Shown one piece after another: positions 11,659 through 23,409 of a DNA stretch of 64,000 bases (its first letter is position 1; each line of letters begins with the position of its first letter). This stretch comes from Ustulina deusta. Its lineage: Eukaryota > Ascomycota > Sordariomycetes > Xylariales > Xylariaceae. The position numbers were made by a program, and so were the translations under genes. The stretch covers positions 310,001 through 374,000 of the forward strand of contig JAJNNX010000028.1 of NCBI GenBank assembly GCA_023159155.1, read 5' to 3'. The notes beneath the pieces were generated by a model. It was not told where the DNA came from, did not search any database, and worked only from the letters and a program-made list of their open reading frames with translations.

Positions 11659-12497
11659 GTTCGATTGAAAATATGAGTAGATTCGACTAGGCAAATAGGT
11701 GTATATGGCGAAAAGGAGTATGCTACTTTAGGAGCGGATATATCTGTACTTCGTAGTGCAGATATATAGGAATTCCTATTCAGGACGTAGAGGGGTCGAT
11801 GGTTGCCCCAAGGAGATGCGGACTCAACGAAATAGATGTCAGGAAAACCTATACAGTTTCTTAGACACATTAGGATTTACAAATAAGTCCGTGCAGTGTT
11901 GGCCTGCATCTACCTACGTAGGTATGTCATGCCCATCTACCACCAGGAGGAAGTGCTCCGCTTCTCGAATGAGATATTGACTTGGCGCGAGCGGTCCTGT
12001 TTGTGAGATAACATGTCACGTTCCTGATGATGCCACTGTCAACTCCTCCCGCGCAGGTTAAGCAGGAACGGTGATTTAAGGGATCCAAGATACTTAACCT
12101 CCCCCCCCCCCCCCCCCACCAACTAACTCTTTCTCTGGTATAACATCATCTCATGTTAATACCACCTATCTTACCTGCATCCCTATCTGCACACCGAAAA
12201 CACGTTGTTTCCTTCTCTGAATAATTCTCGGCGACAAATCAAGATGGGCCTCCTGCCCCTGGTAGGGGAAAGGTAGAAAGCAGGACACTAAACCTGTCCC
12301 GTGTTGGTTTGATTGCGGTCCGTGCCGCGCTAAGAAATAGAGCAAAACAAAGTGTTGTCATGCTAATATAATAATTACTATATCTTCCTACTCCTACATC
12401 GATATCCCACATCCGCACAAATACCCACCCTGAGCCAACTCTCGTTTCGAGATCCTCACCTCAAAAATTTACTCTCAACGAATTTCGCAGTAGATCT
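11659..12497. other. Intergenic spacer with poly-C tract
   Basis: No gene seen. It contains a run of 17 cytosines at 12,101-12,117 and a TACCTACGTAGGTA palindrome near 11,912. Confidence 0.5.
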
Positions 12498-12659
12498 ATG
12501 TCTCCGCTTTATCGGTGGCGAATTCTATCTGCTCTCTTCGTTCTCATCCTGTGCACCTGCTGCGTAATGATTAACGGGTACCTTGAATTCATCAAAGAAA
12601 TTACAGCATGTCCCATATCAGAGGTTTACAGACAAACAAGGAAAGCTTTGCTAGCATAG
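12498..12659 (+). CDS. Possible 53-aa membrane peptide or first exon
   Basis: ATG at 12,498 opens a 53-aa frame with an N-terminal hydrophobic stretch (residues 9-24, ILSALFVLILCTCCVM) after two arginines. This is signal-peptide or signal-anchor like. A second frame ending at 13,107 (open from 12,766, no early ATG) is also membrane-like, with three or four hydrophobic segments, and could be a later exon of the same gene. I found no pair of splice sites that joins them in phase. Low confidence. Confidence 0.25.
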   Translation: MSPLYRWRILSALFVLILCTCCVMINGYLEFIKEITACPISEVYRQTRKALLA

Positions 12660-15091
12660 ATAGAACTTCCTCCTTCGTGAAACAACAATAAGTCTGGAAC
12701 AATTGGTAGTCTGAACTCTGACATTATCATTAGTTGTGATATTTCGGGCATGGAGGTCTATATAATATGTCACAGTAGGTTGCGTAACGGAGCGTCAAAA
12801 AATCAGAAATTTACTGTTGCTGATTCTTCTCCTACTTCTCGGGATATTCTTAGGGTTGAATACACTCTTCACTCTTTCTTGGAATTTTTTTGGCTTCTGG
12901 CGCTTTCTCTTATTTTTAGCAGTTCAGGTCTGTTATAGTGACACTTTTCCTGTGCTTGCCCACACTCCTATCGCCAAGTTTCGGCTAGCGTTCTTGATGC
13001 TATGGAGTTTAAACAATGTTCTTTTTATCAAGCTTCTAGCACTTCTAGTCCAGTATATAGGAGTTCCCTGCGGAAATGTAATTATATCTCCCGCCTCGCC
13101 AGAATAGCCATTGCGAATAGCCTCACCAACTGCCAAGTGGTAATCTCTACTAATCTGTCATATATAGGTAAGTGGTGCAATGTTGTTGTTTACCATAAGT
13201 TCAACCTCTTCGAGCTATTCAACTGTTTCCCTGTCGATATATTGCCGTCACTCAGTTCTTGTTGTCCCAGTTAAAAGGTAGTTTGTATTTTGTCGGGAAT
13301 CTCCCCTCCGACCTTTTCGGCATGATTTCTCGAAGCAACACAGAACCTCTGTTGTAGTGTCTAGCGCCTTGGGATCCCTGCCCTGTCGAGCCTTCTCCAC
13401 TTGGCTCTTCCCCTCCACCTCTCAGCTGACCTCGTTTTGAGCTCCCTCATGATTATTTCTCGGGCTCGTGGGCAACGGAACATCGTTTTCGAGGGCACTT
13501 CCCCAGTCTTCTGGCGACATCATGGATGGAAGGCATCTTGAACCATTCTGAGAGAGGAAACCACAATTATGTGATTCCATTTATTAATCAGACTACCCGT
13601 GATAAGTCCCCCCTTTCTGGTCTAGATCAATTTCTACCATCATTGATTCAACAATGCAATACAGACGCAATATTGGATCAGAAATATTATGCGCTCATTT
13701 TGATTAAAATGGTTATCACTACAATAAGACGGATGCGTCGGCTTTCTTGTTCTCCATGTGCCGATTTCTTAATCAGAGAACTGCAATACCAAACCCGACT
13801 CTCCCAACGAGGGAGGTATCATGGCTTTACGGCTCATGCAACCGAAACAAACATAGATACTGTAGGTGTCGGACTCAAGGGTTTCCTCAAGCTGAGAAGA
13901 ACAGGCCGCTATATCTAGCCAAGAATGCATATAATGCACAGCTTATGCACTCGTGGCAAAATGGGAGATACGGCCTAGAACTATCTATAATAGCGAGTGA
14001 GCGACAGCGTGGTGCCAGAAAGGCTTAATAACGTTGAAAGGGATATAGAAAGCGCGAGCGCAGATGTAGAAAGCTGCGTTCAATAGTCTATCTATATTAC
14101 GTTAGGCTGTATTTGTGACCTTAATTGGATGAGGGGTAATGAGGGGACTGTGCCATTGTGAATTGTCTTTTTGCTGTGGGTCCCGAAGGACATGGGTGCT
14201 TTACACCTAGGTACTTTAATGTTCCGTTCCTAACCCCACAGGACCCCTTACAACTGTTTGTCTCTGTGGTAGATTCAACTACCTAGGTGCTAGCATTTTG
14301 TTTAGAGATCTAATTGGAAAGCTTTACCTCTCCCGAATACGTATTAGCAACGCAATTAAGTGTAAAGGAAGGTAAAGCTTGAGAAGTTCTAACGGTGACC
14401 CCTAAAAGTGTAAATTCTCCTATTGGTCCATACAGACTTTGCAACAAGTTGATTGGTTAAACTCTAATCGAAGCATTAACTATACCTAATGTATTCGCAC
14501 TAAAATTAACTGTATGGCTTGCGTACTGCAATAGTAAACATGGTCACTAACGGCCACTATATCTAAATAGTACGAATACAACCTTGAAGGCTTACATAAC
14601 TGACTATGCTTACATAATACTGCCTCGGGCAAAGGTGATTCAATTGAACCAAGTTAGTTGCCTTGCACTTTGATTTACGGCGTACTAAAAATGGAGCTTC
14701 GCCGGCAAAGCTTTCCATTTTAGGGACATAACTTGGCCCTACACGGTCCTTGTATGCTCTATACATTGGTATTCGGAGACAACAAATACCTACACAAAAT
14801 TCTAGGCTGCGCGAGCTATATCAATACATAAATAAATCAAAGGCGATGAGTTCCCTCTCCGTAACAACAGCTCGATAGACAACCACAATAAGCGTAATAG
14901 CGCGCTGGCCACTGCCCCCAACGCCTGCACAAGCTACACGCCACAATGAAGCGTTGCTGCCTCCTTGTCGTCCCTATTGGCATCCAGCATTAGCTCAGCC
15001 GCTAAATACCAAGATCACGTTTTCAACAAATTAGTATTGAGCACATCGACACTCACCAAGTCAATTAAGGATTGATTTCAAGTGCGCAACT
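12660..15091. other. Intergenic spacer with weak coding-like fragments
   Basis: No complete gene is supported. A hydrophobic plus-strand frame lies at 12,766-13,107. On the minus strand about 13,270-13,535 a protein-like stretch (SPEDWGSALENDVPLPTSPR) runs into a stop and continues in the same frame. From 14,000 to 15,090 I see nothing coding. Confidence 0.35.
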
Positions 15092-15633
15092 CTATTCGCT
15101 GTCGAGGACTGTGGTCTGGCTGGTTTGCAATAGAGGCACGTCGGCTTCAGAGGTAATGACCTCTTCGGGCGGCTGGCCGCGAGTAATTTCGAGAAGCTGT
15201 CTCTGCCCGCTCTCCTCGAAAACCATGCGTATCGATGTTGTGCGCCAAGGTAGATACAATAGGGATGGTTGCGGGGGTGACGTAGCTGGCCCCGAGGTTG
15301 GCGCAAGTTCGAGATCGCGTTCAACTATATTTTACCAATATTGGTTAGCTTCCGATCGGCTGCTCCATTTGTTCCACAATCAAGCATATCATGGAGCTTG
15401 GGTTTGCTAAAGGAGCAATCGGCTATCTATATAGCTACCTAGACAAGCTTCTATTGTTTGCGTGTGTCTTTGGGTTTAAGCGATAATAATAAGGAACTAA
15501 ACAAACCTGGGGATCCCCCTCGGGTTAAATGTGATCGATTTCGACAGCAAACCTGCATAAGGATTACCATTGTAGGTGGAAGCGCAACAAATAGTGCTAT
15601 AACAGCAACAATAGCCTCAACAGAAAGTGGCAT
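15092..15633 (-). CDS. Small single-pass membrane protein, two exons, unnamed
   Basis: Hand-built model: exon 1 15,633-15,507, intron 15,506-15,325 (182 nt), exon 2 15,324-15,092; 119 aa. The donor is CCAG|GTTTGT, the acceptor ATATAG| is preceded by a GCTAAC branch site, and phase 1 closes exactly. Residues 5-27 form one hydrophobic helix (SVEAIVAVIALFVALPPTMV), followed by Cys/Arg-rich residues (VCCRNRSHLTR), so a signal anchor is likely. The remainder is hydrophilic and acidic at the end (EEVITSEADVPLLQ). I do not recognise a function. Small proteins of this type, one N-terminal helix then a polar tail, are common in filamentous fungi. Confidence 0.55.
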
Positions 15634-16205
15634 TGCAAAATGAACTGGCTTTATGAGAAAAAATGTATATGCGGTGAGGAATATAATCGAAGTAAAGACA
15701 AGCCGTGGGTGGAAAGTGATGTTTGAAAATCAATTGCAGTTCGATTTTATGCGACTTACCTGCACACTGGCCGTCTGCGATTTCTTTGCAGGGAGGCTAT
15801 GTTGCAGTGCACTATAGCCTACATATACATATGCGTAGGTACCTACTTAGGTAGCTACCTAGATAGGCAAGTGGTCCACAAGAATTCCGACAAACGTCAG
15901 ATATTCTTACCTTATAGGGAAACCCGTGAGCATCAGCCTCAACACAATAACATTTTGCCATACAGAACCAACATATTCTCCACCTTCAATACAACAACGT
16001 TTTGTGATGTCAGAGCTAGGCGTGGTGTTGCCGTTCTCGAAGGAACAAATTCTCGGGCTAGGGCTCGGACGCCCGTAATATCAAGCCTGACGCTACGGCG
16101 CCTGTTGACTACTCTCTCATTCCTTTCTTTCCCCTTATTCTTACCCGCACCTACGCCCAGTAGTATATGTTGTTCCTGTTTTCTGGGCTTAGGACTACCC
16201 ACTAC
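15634..16205. other. Intergenic spacer with TAGGTA cluster
   Basis: No gene supported. A dense array of TAGGTA/TACCTA motifs lies at 15,835-15,868. Overlapping frames on both strands here have no motif. Confidence 0.5.
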
Positions 16206-16911
16206 TCACAACGGAAGAGAGTGAAGGAATAATGGGGACTTTGCCGCCGCCGGCGAATGTGACGGGCTTGGAAGAACCACAAGCCTCAGCCTCTTGGCCG
16301 TAATTCCCTTCTCCTTGGGCTCGGGCTCCTTGATTCTCCCCTTACCGTTACCTTTGACGGTGTTGCCATCGTCATTGTCGTGGTTGTTAATGCTAACAAC
16401 GATATCGTCCGCCTCTTCGAAATAAACATAATCTTTCCCCCCCCAGCCTCTCTGTCATTTCTTCTTCGACTTCTCGTCGAGATCGAGATCGTGACTAAAC
16501 TAACTCTTCCAAGTTGTCATTCTCAGTTAAACTCATCTCAATACTATTCGCCAGCATCCGAAGCACACCAGGAGCACCTGCCCAATCTCCCTGGCCGGTG
16601 GGAAAGGTGTACATGTTCCCGTAGGGGAAGCTGATGTTTAGGCCCTGTCCGGATTGCATGGCATTAGCCACTACTTCGTTGATGGAGCGGATACGGTAGT
16701 GTGAGATTGAGCTTGAGGATTTCCTAGTGCGGGTTTCGCTTTTGGTTCTCTTGTCTGAGTCTGGGCTGAAGTCTTCACCGTCAGAAAGGTATGAGTTGGA
16801 GTTAATCTCGTCTTTTTCTTGCTCATGATGTGAATTTCGCCTTGAGAGAGAGCGGCCCGCGGAAGAGGGTGTTTCTTCGACTGAAGGGAGTGGTGGGTGA
16901 CTCGACGACAT
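16206..16911 (-). CDS. Ser-rich protein of unknown function, two exons
   Basis: Model: exon 1 16,911-16,501 (137 codons from ATG), intron 16,500-16,452 (49 nt), exon 2 16,451-16,206 (81 codons plus stop); 218 aa. Exon 1 is a Ser/Glu-rich, charged N-terminus. It is followed by an ordered-looking segment (SINEVVANAMQSGQGLNISF and PTGQGDWAGAPGVLRMLANS). Exon 2 gives KDYVYFEEADDIVVSINNHD and a basic Pro-rich tail. The phase closes, but the donor GTTTAG is atypical, and a +1 frame through the intron is also open and protein-like. The intron could be false and a one-base shift could have broken the gene. Without the intron the frame ends at 16,495 (138 aa). Function unknown. Confidence 0.42.
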
Positions 16912-18575
16912 TTTTTATTGACGGCTTGGCCGTGGTAATTGATCAGGCGGACTGGGCAAGGTCTTATGAGTTTTAAATCCACTAGATAGACATATAAGTG
17001 ATGGTATCTCGACGTGAAGATAGCAATGAATTGCGACCGACACTCTCGTTCGTGGCTAGTTGAGTATGTCTGCACTGGAATTGCTCCCTCATATCTCGGT
17101 ATGTTTGTCTTTGTCGAGAACAATTTAGCCCCTGATAGGCCAAATACTCGCGTGCCTAACACAATCAGACACACTTCAGGCTAATCGGTACCAGTCATGT
17201 CATTAGTGTAGGTGAGTCTTACAGATCAACAAAGGCTGAGTTTGGCAAAGTCTCGGTGAGTGGCAAGTTTAATGAGTAATAAGCTTGGTTGAGCATTATA
17301 GAAGAGTTAGTGGGGAGGAGGAGGGAGAATATCTATCATTATGGTGTACTGACACCTCAGGCAGGCGAGACTTTTGTTCACCTAGCTCGCTCTGTCTTGA
17401 ATGTGAAATGTTGCCTGATTTTCTCGTGTTTGCCCTCATGCTAGGCAATGTACCTACTTCAAAGTTTTTGCGTTTCCGAATGAAGCGGATATATGGCGGG
17501 AAAAATTATAAATGTTTCTCCTGCTTCGCAATATGTAGGGTATATAACATCAGAGGTAAGCAGCGAGAAGACAGAAGATGAAATAACTGATTTTTTTTCT
17601 TTCTATGTCTATGGTGCGCCGACATGAAAAAAATCATTACATCACATTTTGGTCTCTACTTTTGTCAAGGCAAAACTTTTCTGCGCATTTAATGTCGTCT
17701 CATCCGTTTGGAAGTGGATGCGCGATCTGTTCTAGATGGACTGACGCATGTGCTTACTTGCCCCCGCCCCTCTCTGCCGGTGTTTTCGGAATAAGACAAC
17801 TTACTAAGCCTTACAACACTTTTCTCTCATATTTCCCTTACGTCTTTTAAAAATTTCCTCGTCTCCCCCTCGCGACTATCATTCCAACACACTACACACC
17901 GTTTTCTTCTATAGAGAGAAGAAGTCAACATCAAATCTGCATCATGTGCAAAAACAACACGCCCTGTCTTGGGGATTTGTCAATAAGGTTTGGTCAGATC
18001 TTATTCGGTGTCTGCGATGGATGGAAAGTTGGCTTCAAGTAAGTTCTCTTCTTCCTACCCTGTTTTCCCATAGCATATATTGTTCCTGGTTGTTGCCACC
18101 AACCATCGAGATTCCTTGCTTTTGACGTACCCGGAAGATTGGGACAGTATTTTTTAAAAACAGTGGTTTAGGTAGGTAGGTCTCGAGCGCCGGGGCTAAA
18201 ACGGGAAAGCGACCGGCGTGGCGCTAAAGCACCGGGATGTTACAAGAAATCGACAGAGAGGGACATGGATATTGTGTGGTAGATGGAGGGTCAACAGCCG
18301 TACGACGGCCAGCCAAATACTGTATGGGCCTAACTAACTGCCTTCCTTCCAGGTCTTATGCACACTGTACCTGCCCACTGTTACCCAGTTAGTGAAGACG
18401 TCGGCGCCCGCTGCCGGTGATTTTGTTTTTGCTTGCCAACAACGATGCCGGGTGGTCCGTGCTTGAGTCCCTGTTTGATGTCTGGGGGAGGTGGCAACAG
18501 GACCTGCCTTCTTCTCCTTCTCATCATTTTCTCTTGATCTAACTGTGACAAAAGTTCGAGCGAGACCTCACAAAA
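16912..18575. other. Intergenic spacer
   Basis: No complete gene supported. At 17,944 an ATG opens a 32-codon frame ending at a good donor (AAGTAAGT near 18,037), which could be a first exon, but I found no convincing partner. TAGGTAGGTAGG occurs near 18,171. Confidence 0.4.
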
Positions 18576-19486
18576 ATGCAAGGATCCTGTACCACCTGCA
18601 AGAAGGCTTCGTCGGAGCTGAAGAGATGTGCCAAGTGCTCGACGACGCTCTACTGTTCTCGAGACTGCCAGAAGGCCGACTGGAAGACGCACAAGAAGGT
18701 CTGTGGGAAACAGGCACAGGAGCGGGAGGCGGCTGGAGGCGGGAATTCTGCTGCCACCATGCTCTCTCCGCCAAACGGCCTGGAGAAGCCAATCACCAAG
18801 CCATTCACGCGTCTCGACAACAATACCTACCTACACGACCGCCCAGAGGAGGACGTCTATCGGTATGTACGAGCACTCCCTGGCCGAAGCCACCGTGCTG
18901 AACTTGTCACAGTAAGTATTATGAGGCACACATGTCATTTGCTTGGAATCGACGGCATGGTCGCGTTTCTCGCCAGCCGATTACACCAGGCTCAGTGATC
19001 GGGGCACTGTAGTTATGCTAACTCATTGCAGGTGTGTTGATCGATGCCTACCGCATGCGGGTTGAGGACGAGTACGTATTTGAAGGAGAGGCAGCTCTAG
19101 ACAGCATCTACGGTGGCGCTGAATCTAGTCTCCCCGGCTTCCGGAAGTTTTTGCGACGAGCCGCCTCTCGACCTGGATTATTGCCTTCCTGGTGGAATGC
19201 CGAGAAGCAGGCCGCGTGCGAGAAGTTGGGCATGGACTCGGCGCAATTCCAGAACCTCCGCTGTGCCGTCGAGAAGAGCGACATCATCGAGCATTACGGA
19301 GATCCGCGATTCCCAATGCAGCTGCGGATGCTGGCCGAGACCCTCATCGGCCGCGGATTTGGCGGACACGACGGAACGCACATGAGGAAGACGATGACCA
19401 TGATGGAAAACGGCGGTAGTGATACGGCTACTCACGGGCTACTCATTGATAATTTGACTGGGAACCACTTGGCTTATCGTGCATGA
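18576..19486 (+). CDS. MYND-type zinc finger protein
   Basis: Exon 1 from ATG 18,576 to about 18,862, exon 2 from about 19,032 to 19,486, roughly 246 aa. The MYND finger fills residues 5-43: C5, C8, C18, C21, C27, C31, H39, C43 (LYCSRDCQKADWKTHKKVC). After a linker comes the conserved fungal block LDNNTYLHDRPEEDVYR, then, after the intron, VLIDAYRMRVEDEYVFEG and VEKSDIIEHYGDPRFPMQLR. MYND fingers bind zinc and mediate protein contacts; the specific role is unknown. Oddity: donor GTATGT at 18,863 and acceptor GCTAAC...TTGCAG at 19,031 are both excellent, but joining them is one base out of frame. Either there is a one-base insertion or error, or the true junction is non-canonical (giving DVYR-VLIDAYR). 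The gene may be newly broken. Confidence 0.75.
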
Positions 19487-20260
19487 CCATGCGTGTCATT
19501 TCCCGAGACAGTGCTGGAATGGCCACTATAGTCATATTGGCTTAGTCTACCGACTGATTTTGAGATGCGCATTCAGTCACCATACTTGCTTCACACATTT
19601 AAACCAAGCGCTTAAAAATCTAGCTACTCCCCAGAATGAACCGATTCCTCTTAGTTCCCTGTTGCGAAAACCTCTGAGAAATGCATAGTTGTGACCAAGG
19701 GGAATTTCATACGGAGAATAAGAGAGTTTGATGCTCTGTTGTTGTCCTATGAATTTTCTTTATCTAGATCTAATGAAGCTGGTGCAGGTATTAGTCGGCT
19801 AAACCAGATCCATTTGCATTGTTATTTGTTAAAGTTTGCAAAATTTACCTGTCATTTCATAGTTCAAATTCAACTTTCATCAATACGTCCTAATCAAATA
19901 CTATTAAGACCTATTCCGAGTAAGTGAGAGATGAGAATGATGTATTCACGTCCATGCATTAATTCGAATTCATGTTTTAGCACCTATCGCTATGGAGTAA
20001 AAATATGTAGTAGCTTAAGAGTCTTTTTGCTCCAAGTATCTTGAAAAGATGTCTACCGATATATTGTCGGTCTAGTTAGCTAAGGGTTTCCATCTCCATA
20101 TATTTAATATCCTCAGTGAATATTCTTTTTATGAACAGCCATCTCACGAAAGTCACTAAAGATGACGAATAGGAGGCGTAAAATGACTGTGACATGTGCT
20201 ACCTCAGATGTAAGAACCACAGCAGCAATATAGCCCCAGCGAGCACCCCAGCTCAAAAAG
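19487..20260. other. Intergenic spacer
   Basis: AT-leaning spacer between the MYND gene and the convergent NLR-like gene. I see no gene or repeat in it. Confidence 0.5.
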
Positions 20261-23200
20261 CTAGGTCACGGGTTTACTATTCGGTCTTTTTCTTCTAACC
20301 TTCAATAATGGCACACACCACATGAAAAGCGTGGGTTTTTCGGCTCTATAAACCGTCCTCAGATGCTTTGTCTTTGCATCACCAAAGGCAAGCCTAACTT
20401 CAGGCCATACAGCATCAAGTGACCAGCGAGCCCGCCCCGCTCTCCGCACAAGATGCTCCGAGACTCGCATAACGAAATCGAGAGAGTGCTCGAGTACTTG
20501 GGCCAGCTGGAAGAAGCGCTTCAGAATGGTCTCGCTTGCGGATTCCATGTACATGGCGCTCTCGGAGCCTATCGGAATCACTCCGTCGACCGAGGCATTC
20601 CCTTGCAAGAGCTGGCCCAAGACCCGCAGATATCGCTCTTCATCCCGCTCCTCAACTTCGAAGCAGGCGAATAGGATGTCGATCCATGCCGTCGTATGCG
20701 ATTGGCCTTCTCTGCGGTATACTGAAGCGTTCGCGTCAGCTCCGTAATCGAGAAATAAATCAAAAATCCCGGCGCGGAGACAGGGACCAAAATAGGGGAG
20801 CAAGCGAGAAGTCAGACCATCTCTGGTTTGGTGCACGAGGAGAGACAGGAGGGCTGTCCATGGCGTCTTGATACGTTTTATTTTGTCTGAAATCAAGACT
20901 GTGAATTCTTCGTTTGGCTTCTGGCCATGTCCGAAGAGGAGCTTTATCGTTTCGGCATGCTGGCTGGGACAGCCTTCTTCCATTACGATAGCGAGAGGCG
21001 GCCAATCAAAATTTCCCAAGTACTCCGTATGTGTTGAGAGCATTTTCTCTAGGTAATTCGGTAACCGTGATTGGAGAAGACGCTCTCGGAAGTATAGTGA
21101 TGCAGAGGCTCCCGACGTCCAAAAGGGTTCCGTATTCAGCCACGACTCTATGTCGTATAAGAGCAGGCGGAATTTGTCTCTGACTGCACTCTTATCTGTA
21201 TCGTATAAGGAAGCCAAAGCCAATACCTCGCGAAGATGCTCGTCCAGCAGCCCCCCATCATAACGCCCGGGATGGTGCCGATGCGGGATCCCAGGTGGTA
21301 GTATTTTTATGTAGGCTAGGTGCAATTTCGCTAACGACAGTTTGGGATGGAACCATTCGGGACTCTGCATTGAAAGTCTATCTGCAACATCAGGAATGCT
21401 CAGATAATCAGCGACAGTACGGTGAAGAAATTCGACTCGATCGTCGTGAACCTCCAATAGCCCCTTGCAATAGGCATTCAAACGGCGGTGGACTCGGTCT
21501 CGTACACTCTCTCGCTCCCCGTCTGACTGGGGACGCTTGACGCGGAGAAAATACTCGTCATCGCGATATTCTATGTCGTGGAATTCGTAAAACAGAATCC
21601 TCAACGGTTTCTCTGCGGCTCTGGCAAGTCTCAATGTCCCCGCCATCTTCTCATGATAGAATGGCTCTACCGTCTGTAGTATGTGGTCGAAAAAGCTTTC
21701 CAAGTCGGAAGGAAACCTCGCCAAGCGGCTTGAGAGATCAGATAAGTCATCGTCATTCGTCAATCCATTCCGCAGTTTGTCGGTGACTAGAGACACCCAG
21801 AGGAAGACGCCATGCGACTTCTCTGCTATATAATCAATGAGCTGGCTGTCGTATGCAGCCTGGTCGACGAGCCTCTGCCACCGAGGGTGCGGCGTGAGTC
21901 GGTCCTGAACATATTGGCGAATATCGCGTTTAGTAAGATTGTGCAGACACAAATGTTGCGATCTATCGTAACCGAAAGCGTCGTGGAAAACGTTCCAGGG
22001 CCGGCTTGAGATGCAGCACTTGATATTTCTCAATCTAGAAAGCCTCAGCAGCTCCTCGGAGACTTCGAGATGGTCGCCATTGTATTCGTCAAGCCCATCG
22101 ATAAAAAAACAAGTCTTGACATCGATCTCTGGGGATGTGACTAGATCTAAGACGTGACGCAGCTCGGCAGTTGACCAGGGCTTGGCAGCAGCACTTGATG
22201 AGAATTCGGACTCCCACCTCTCCGGGCACACGTCTTTGAGCAGCGACGGGTACTGGCGGAATATCTCGAATAAGAGTGTTCGCAAGAGGCCCTCTTTGGA
22301 TTTCTGCATCGGCGTGCCGAATATCCAGAAATAGTGACTTGAAACGACGGGTTCGGATGAACCCGACCACTGTCGCAGCGCAGCGCGGGTGTCTGGGTTA
22401 TCGGCTATATGCTTCATGAACGTCGACTTCCCCGAACCCGGGCGGCCAGTCACCCAGAAGATACCCTCGCCTCGCTGAAGCCAATGCAGAAGCTTCACTT
22501 CATCCTGTCTCTCCTCTTCTTCTTCTTCTACCTCTTCGGTCGAGAATGCCCACTGGAATGTACCTGGATGCGCTTCCGGTATGGCTTGATGGCGTACGAT
22601 GCGTGAATCGAAGGTTAGCGTATCTAGTATGGCCTGCTGTTTCTGAATGTCGTTGGCATTGATACACAAGTTCTGCATTTGCTTTTCGAGCTCCATCACA
22701 TGGCCCGGATATCGAATCCTCTGTATGCCATGACTAGAGCTGACATTTTCAAGGTTGGCCACTTGAGATTGAATAGACTGTAAGATGTGCCGAAGCTCAG
22801 TGAACTGGCGGTCTTGGTTCAAGCGATGCTGCCCGCCATCTTTTTGCAGTTTCGCAATACGCTGCTGCTGAAGGCGTTGAAACTCACTGCCACGAAGTCA
22901 GCTCACGCTTCTGACGCAGCCCAGCCATTCGCCAGATAGCATCAAGCGTTGGTCAAAAGGAAGTCAGACCTTGATATGGAGCAGATCAAGAGAACTAATG
23001 TCAACTGAGTTCTCTGCAATCGTTCGTCAAGTTGACGAATCTCGGGCAACTTCCATGTTGTTTCAATTGCCTTGCGGCAGCAGTGATACCACGTTTTGTG
23101 TTTGTCTTCTGATTTCAGAGTTCGCGTGAGATCTAGCAACTTATCGCAATCGTGTTGACACTCAGCAACCAGCCCGAGCAGGTTACCCGCTTCTAAGCTG

Positions 23201-23409
23201 GACTCCAGCTCGGAGAGATCTCGATTGGCATTTTTAAGGCCGAAACTGAATTCGAGCAAAGTGGAATAGACATTGTCGATGTTCTGGACCTCGGCAGTGG
23301 AGGTACTTGCTGATTCATGGAGCTCGGAAGCCTGGGATATCAAGTCTCCAGCGAATGAAACAAATTGAGCGACTGTGCCAGCTATGCTGAGCGCAGATAA
23401 GGCATCCAT
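20261..23409 (-). CDS. NACHT-domain STAND (NLR-like) protein
   Basis: Exon 1 23,409-22,970, intron 22,969-22,887 (83 nt), exon 2 22,886-20,261; 1,021 aa, phase closed (donor GTCTGA is weak, acceptor GTGGCAG with CTGAC branch is good). The N-terminus MDALSALSIAGTVAQFVSF is the helical domain typical of fungal NLRs. The NACHT ATPase follows with Walker A GRPGSGKST (294-302), Walker B FFIDGLDEY (407-415) and sensor SSRPW (440-444). A winged-helix-like segment ends in VEFLHRTVADYL. The C-terminal ~350 residues have faint ankyrin-like pieces (LFLDYGADANAS) but no clear repeat array. Such proteins are intracellular sensors in fungal self/non-self recognition and programmed cell death; ligand unknown. 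All catalytic motifs look intact. Confidence 0.88.

Noticed and set aside
12101..12117. Run of 17 C, and the run of 13 G at 30,930-30,942
   Set aside because: Simple homopolymers whose lengths are error-prone in sequencing; nothing beyond that to support a function.
16671..17174. 167-aa minus-strand frame
   Set aside because: It overlaps the Ser-rich gene in another frame, has no motif, and its upstream half lacks protein-like composition.
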